From contig NZ_AP025510.1 in assembly GCF_024347635.1 (NCBI RefSeq), positions 310,001 through 374,000 of the forward strand: a DNA stretch of 64,000 nt, in the 5' to 3' direction. The notes under the pieces are model-generated. The model saw only the letters and a list, made by a program, of their open reading frames with translations. It had not been told where the DNA came from and searched no databases. The translations under genes and the position numbers were made by a program. This DNA is from Vibrio tasmaniensis. GTDB lineage: Bacteria > Pseudomonadota > Gammaproteobacteria > Enterobacterales > Vibrionaceae. This document shows, piece after piece, positions 58,411-64,000 of this stretch; the first letter of the stretch is position 1; each line of letters opens with the position of its first letter.

Positions 58411-61400
58411 TCAAAGTGGTGGGTAAGTGCCTGAAATGGACGTCGATCTCATTGACGTCTATTTTGCTATTGTTGATAGCCCTACTAGGTTTTGTTTTGT
58501 TCACCAATTCGGGGTTGAACACTGTGTTGTGGGGCGCTGAAAAAGCATTGCCACAACTGAAAGTGGAAAGTACTAAAGGCGCTCTTTTCCCAAGCTTTAC
58601 GCTTAATAATGTCCAGTTCAAAGATGATAGTCTGCATATCGATACCAAGGTTGAAAATTTGGTATTGGCGATCAATCCGCGTTGTCTGCTCGACCCTAAA
58701 GTATGTGTTGACCGCTTAGCAATTCAAGGGCTGGACTTTGCATTTACTGAATTGCCACCAACTTCTACAGAAGAGGCAGAACCTACTCCGCCCGTAACAT
58801 CGGTAAAAATACCACTACCAATCGTCATCAATCGAATCGCTTTATCTGATATCAAGCTGAATATCTTAGGTCATGAAATTGAATGGAATCTGTTCTCTAC
58901 GGCTTTGAGTATGCAGGGTGAAACGCTGACGGTATCGCCAACCTTATTTAATGATCTTAAGGTTAAACTTGCAGAGTCTACCGAAGAGCTGCAAGCAGAA
59001 ATCGCCGAACCAGAGACTGCAACTAAGACTGCTATCGAGTTGCCTGAAGTTTGGATTCCTTTACAGATTGTGTTGGAGCGTTTTGATCTCAACCGTTTCA
59101 CTCTAGAACAAGAAACGCCAATTGTTGTGAATCACCTTGGCCTTGAAGCTAATGCGGGTAAGCACACGGTAGATGTTTCCACTCTAGAGCTTGATATGCC
59201 CCAAGCTAGTGCGAATTTAGCGACGAAGGTTGAGCTTAAGGGCGGCTATCCGCTAGAGCTTTCTGTAAATGCGCGAGTCAAAGAAACCGATCTTGCTGGT
59301 CAGAAACTGTCTCTGAAAGCACAAGGCAGCGTGGCTAAGCTGCACTTAGATTCTCAGCTTTCTGAATTGATTGAGGCTCAACTGTCTGGTGATATTCAAC
59401 CCTTAGAACCGACTCTGCCATTTGACCTTCTTTTAGAGGGAGGTAAAGCGCAATGGCCTTTGACAGGTAAAAGTGACTACCAAGCTGCAATTGAGAAATT
59501 CAAAGCCGATGGTTCATTAGATGGTTTTAATGTGCAGCTTAAAGCTGAAGCCGATGGTAAGGAGATACCTGCCTTAACAATAGATCTACAAGGTAAAGGC
59601 ACCACGGAACAGATTGAACTTGAACGCTTGAAACTGAATACCTTGGGTGGCGAACTAAATGGTGTAGTTAAAGCTAACTGGAAGAAGCTCGTTAATTGGC
59701 AAGCCGATGTGACGCTCAAAGACATACAACCGGGTCTGCAGTGGCCAGAAGCCGAGGGTAACATTAGCGGAAGAATCGTAACTTCGGGTGAACTGACACA
59801 AGCGGGTGGTTGGGCGATTGAACTGCCTAAGCTCGATATTGAGGGGATCCTACGAGAATACCCTCTGGATATCAAAGGGCAGTTGTCAGCGTCAGATCGC
59901 AGCGCCAGTGGTGAACCTAAACTGAAAACCAGTGGTTTGAGTTTAGCTCACGGTGTTAACTCGATTAAGGCGCTGGGTGAGCTTGATAAGCAATGGGACA
60001 TGGGCGTTGAGATCTTCTTCCCTGAGCTCGCAAAAAGTATTCCTGAGTTGAAAGGCAGAGTGATCGGTAGCATCCAGCTTAGTGGCCCAACGAAAGAGCC
60101 AAAGATCGATTTCGCGCTTAATGTTGATAAGGTCGATTGGAATAACGAAGCAACACTAGAATTATTATCGCTTAATGGCTCAGTGGTTCCTCTGCCATTA
60201 CCTGAGGCTCAAGCCGACCTTGTATTAAAAGCTAAGAACTTAACCTACCAAGCACAAAACGTGGAAAGCATTGATTTAACCGTGAATGGTGGTGAGAAGC
60301 TCCATACGGTGACACTCGATGTGATATCCGATCTCGTGTCTGCAAGTTTGGCCATCTCTGGTGAGTTGATACAAAAACCTTCCATCATTTGGGATGGTTC
60401 GTTAGACAGAGTCAAAATTACCACTCAACAAGGCCCTTGGTTATTAGATCAACCTGTCGCTATCAAAGCCGATGTCGACAAACAGTTAGCCGATGTTCAA
60501 GCGCACTGTTGGATACAAGCTAGTTCGAGTGTGTGCTTAGATGAAGACGTTCGTGTTGGAAAGTCGGGTGAGGCCAAACTGGGTATCAACCAATTCGATT
60601 TTGAGCAGATCCAAGCTCTCATGCCTAAAGAAACGCAATTACAGGGCTTAGTTAATGCGACGGCTCACGCTAAGTGGTCAGAGCAAGGTGAGCCTGAAGT
60701 TACGATAAGCGTTGATATGCCGAAAGGACAAGTTGTTCAACAAGTTGACGAACCAATCACATTAGGTTGGGAAAGCGTTGCATTGAGCGCACAACTGAAA
60801 GACAACAAACTGGATGCCGACTTTAAGCTGGATGTTACGGATAATGGTGACTTGTCTGGCACAGTGTCGTTACCTGATATTCTCGCGGAAGATAAAATGG
60901 TCGATGCAGCCATTAAGCTGACCACCTTCCATCTCGATTTCTTACAGCCGATCCTCGGTGAATACAGCCTATTGAAAGCCGACCTGGAGAGTGACTTAAA
61001 GGTAAAAGGCTCTTTGATGCACCCTCAAGTTTTTGGTCAATTTTCTGTTGATGGTATTCAAGTCAAAGGCGATGTCACGCCAGTCGATATTAAAGATGGT
61101 CGTATCGACCTCGACTTTGATGGTTATAGTGCAAAACTGGATGCGAATGTTGAAACGCCTGATGGTCACCTTGATATCGAAGGTTCCGGGAATTGGCAAG
61201 ATCTTAAAGCATGGCACTCTAACGTCAGAGTGTTTGCCGATGAGTTGATGGTTGATATTCCGCCAATGGTTAAAGTGAAGGTTGTTCCTGACATGACCAT
61301 TGATGTCACACCAGAACTTGCGAAAATCACTGGTGATATTGCATTACCTTGGGGGCGAATCGTTGTGGAAGACTTACCCCCTTCAGCGGTAGGCATCTCT

Positions 61401-62165
61401 TCTGACCAAGTTATCTTGAATAAAGAGCTTGAGCCTGAAAGTGAAGGTACGATCCCATTTAATGTGATGACCAATATTAATATCTCCATTGGTGATGACT
61501 TTAAACTTTCAGCCTTCGGCCTTGAAGGGGGATTAATCGGTAAGTTGAATGTCGCTCAAAAAGACCAAGGTCCTTTTATCACAGGTGAGGTAAACATCGT
61601 GGATGGTACTTACCAATCCTTTGGACAAGATCTCTTGATCAAAGAAGGTAAGATTCTAATGAATGGGCCTCCGGATCAACCATATGTAGCGATCAATGCG
61701 ATACGTAACCCTGACAATACTCAAGATGATGTGACCGCTGGTATTCGTGTGACAGGCCCAGCTACTGAGCCAACCATAGAGATTTACTCTGACCCCGCAA
61801 TGCCGCAAGCGAATGCGCTGTCCTATATTTTACGTGGTCAAGATATCGATGGTGAGTCGAACGGTTCAATGACAACGACCTTAATTGGCTTAAGTTTGGC
61901 TAAGAGCGGTAAGGTTGTCGGCGAAATTGGCGAGGCTTTTGGCGTACAGGACTTGCAACTGGATACCGCAGGCTCTGGGGATGATTCCCAGGTTACGGTC
62001 AGCGGCTACATTCTCCCTGGTTTACAAGTGAAGTATGGCGTAGGTATCTTTAACTCGTTAGGTGAGTTTACCGTTCGCTATCGTTTGATGCAGGATCTCT
62101 ATGTGGAAGCTGTATCAGGGCTGGATAGTGCCGTGGACCTTCTCTATCAATTTGAATTTGAGTAA
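58407..62165 (+). CDS. tamB: Translocation and assembly module subunit TamB
   Basis: A 1252-residue AsmA-like protein. One N-terminal helix (about 12-33, LTSILLLLIALLGFVLFTNS) anchors it in the inner membrane; the rest is a long beta-taco bridge through the periplasm, and the C-terminal DUF490 region (about 900-1252, DPAMPQANALSYILRGQDID) contacts TamA. TamB family proteins carry phospholipids between membranes. It ends with QFEFE, an outer-membrane-like C-terminus. Confidence 0.95.
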   Translation: MIKVVGKCLKWTSISLTSILLLLIALLGFVLFTNSGLNTVLWGAEKALPQLKVESTKGALFPSFTLNNVQFKDDSLHIDTKVENLVLAINPRCLLDPKVCVDRLAIQGLDFAFTELPPTSTEEAEPTPPVTSVKIPLPIVINRIALSDIKLNILGHEIEWNLFSTALSMQGETLTVSPTLFNDLKVKLAESTEELQAEIAEPETATKTAIELPEVWIPLQIVLERFDLNRFTLEQETPIVVNHLGLEANAGKHTVDVSTLELDMPQASANLATKVELKGGYPLELSVNARVKETDLAGQKLSLKAQGSVAKLHLDSQLSELIEAQLSGDIQPLEPTLPFDLLLEGGKAQWPLTGKSDYQAAIEKFKADGSLDGFNVQLKAEADGKEIPALTIDLQGKGTTEQIELERLKLNTLGGELNGVVKANWKKLVNWQADVTLKDIQPGLQWPEAEGNISGRIVTSGELTQAGGWAIELPKLDIEGILREYPLDIKGQLSASDRSASGEPKLKTSGLSLAHGVNSIKALGELDKQWDMGVEIFFPELAKSIPELKGRVIGSIQLSGPTKEPKIDFALNVDKVDWNNEATLELLSLNGSVVPLPLPEAQADLVLKAKNLTYQAQNVESIDLTVNGGEKLHTVTLDVISDLVSASLAISGELIQKPSIIWDGSLDRVKITTQQGPWLLDQPVAIKADVDKQLADVQAHCWIQASSSVCLDEDVRVGKSGEAKLGINQFDFEQIQALMPKETQLQGLVNATAHAKWSEQGEPEVTISVDMPKGQVVQQVDEPITLGWESVALSAQLKDNKLDADFKLDVTDNGDLSGTVSLPDILAEDKMVDAAIKLTTFHLDFLQPILGEYSLLKADLESDLKVKGSLMHPQVFGQFSVDGIQVKGDVTPVDIKDGRIDLDFDGYSAKLDANVETPDGHLDIEGSGNWQDLKAWHSNVRVFADELMVDIPPMVKVKVVPDMTIDVTPELAKITGDIALPWGRIVVEDLPPSAVGISSDQVILNKELEPESEGTIPFNVMTNINISIGDDFKLSAFGLEGGLIGKLNVAQKDQGPFITGEVNIVDGTYQSFGQDLLIKEGKILMNGPPDQPYVAINAIRNPDNTQDDVTAGIRVTGPATEPTIEIYSDPAMPQANALSYILRGQDIDGESNGSMTTTLIGLSLAKSGKVVGEIGEAFGVQDLQLDTAGSGDDSQVTVSGYILPGLQVKYGVGIFNSLGEFTVRYRLMQDLYVEAVSGLDSAVDLLYQFEFE

Positions 62166-62238
62166 ATCAATTTGAATTCAAATTACTGAGGTTTCATCCA
62201 TTGGTCGGTATGCAAATCGAAAGGATTATGGGGTATTT

Positions 62239-62592
62239 ATGCAACATCTTGTTTTTGTATATGGAACGTTGAGACAAGGTCAATCGAACCACCACTATTT
62301 GCAGCAATGCGAGTACTTAGGTCGGTTTGAAACCCTTGAAGAGTACGCTCTTTTTGATTTAGGTGCCTATCCAGCGATGATTCTTGGAAAGAAAAGTGTC
62401 GTTGGCGAAGTCTATGCCATTAACGACGAAGTTTTAGCGTCGCTCGATCGGTTAGAGGATGTTCCTGTTGAGTATCGTCGCGAGCAAATAGAGACGATAT
62501 TTGGTTTAGCATGGGTATATTTGTATCAGCTTGATCTAACGGCTAATAACGAAATACTTTCGGGTGACTGGTGTAAGCGGGACAACCCGTGA
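62239..62592 (+). CDS. ytfP: YtfP family gamma-glutamylcyclotransferase-like protein
   Basis: A 117-residue protein of the AIG2/GGCT-like fold, with VFVYGTLRQGQSNHHYL at the start (YGTLR motif) and LDRLEDVPVEYRREQ further on. E. coli YtfP has no known substrate. It follows tamB as in enterics. Confidence 0.87.
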   Translation: MQHLVFVYGTLRQGQSNHHYLQQCEYLGRFETLEEYALFDLGAYPAMILGKKSVVGEVYAINDEVLASLDRLEDVPVEYRREQIETIFGLAWVYLYQLDLTANNEILSGDWCKRDNP

Positions 62593-62636
62593 CATCTATC
62601 TATTCGTAATATCTATACATTCTGAGTTGTCGAACA

Positions 62637-62666
62637 AAAAGCCAGCAAGTGATGCTGGCTTTTTTA
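62637..62666. terminator. Terminator between ytfP and fbp
   Basis: Stem AAAAAGCCAGCA / TGCTGGCTTTTT, 45 bases after ytfP and upstream of the convergent fbp stop. Confidence 0.9.
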
Positions 62667-62697
62667 ATGGCGTTAATTTGAGAAATAAGCGAGACGA

Positions 62698-63977
<1,280 letters not shown>

Positions 63978-64000
63978 ATGCATATTCATATCTTAGGAAT
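63978..64000 (+). CDS. mpl: UDP-N-acetylmuramate:L-alanyl-gamma-D-glutamyl-meso-diaminopimelate ligase (start only)
   Basis: Only eight codons are in the window. MHIHILG is the usual start of Mpl, the murein peptide recycling ligase, and E. coli has mpl divergent from fbp. GGAAG is nine bases upstream. The identification depends on synteny and this short N-terminus. Confidence 0.7.

Overview
The window comes from the chromosome of a marine gammaproteobacterium, almost certainly a Vibrio. A Splendidus-clade species is my guess from protein similarity; I ran no search. The evidence is the gene order prkB-yheU-yheT-yheS-kefGB-yheV-slyD ... slyX ... fkpA-yheO-tusDCB-rpsL shared with Escherichia coli, plus Vibrio-typical inserts: TIGR02444, DUF2780, TIGR03899, a Zrg-type zinc operon, and an SLC13 permease inside cysDNC. 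I found no insertion sequence, prophage, CRISPR array, rRNA or tRNA. It is mostly core genome.

Layout. 1-4.2 kb: minus-strand prkB (cut by the window edge), yheU, yheT, a TIGR02444 gene and yheS. 4.4-13.3 kb: the KefG/KefB potassium-efflux pair, zinc ribbon YheV, SlyD, isoaspartyl peptidase, SlyX, a WD40 lipoprotein, FkpA, and yheO-tusDCB for tRNA 2-thiolation. 13.3-32.2 kb: the translation superblock, made of str (rpsL-rpsG-fusA-tuf), S10 (rpsJ to rpsQ), spc (rplN to rpmJ, with secY) and alpha (rpsM-rpsK-rpsD-rpoA-rplQ). Each operon has a recognisable promoter, and several have terminators or translational control elements. The 37-codon rpmJ is at 29016-29129.

32.2-44.1 kb: a heptanucleotide tandem repeat, a DUF2780 lipoprotein, FklB, an OapA/LysM-like protein, a DMT exporter, ElaA, a Crp-type regulator, then a tight six-gene minus-strand operon (DedA, ATP-grasp, DinB-like, NRDE, YHS, OlsF-like bifunctional acyltransferase), which I read as a phosphorus-free aminolipid locus with accessory genes of unknown role, and cpdB. 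44.5-49.3 kb: the sulfate activation operon cysD-cysN-SLC13-cysC. 49.5-54.7 kb: TIGR03899, an unlisted 34-residue membrane protein (50710-50814), and a five-gene zinc operon with a near-perfect Zur box over its -10. 54.7-64 kb: ytfJ, ytfK-like DUF1107, msrA, tamA-tamB, ytfP, fbp and the first codons of mpl, as in the ytf/fbp/mpl region of enterics.

The observations most worth following are the rpsG-fusA intercistronic region (two mutually exclusive hairpins and a small terminator-like stem), the 34-residue membrane protein with a very strong ribosome binding site, the aminolipid operon with a palindromic operator, a strong orphan promoter upstream of rpsJ, and a start-site GCGTCC motif shared by four translation promoters.
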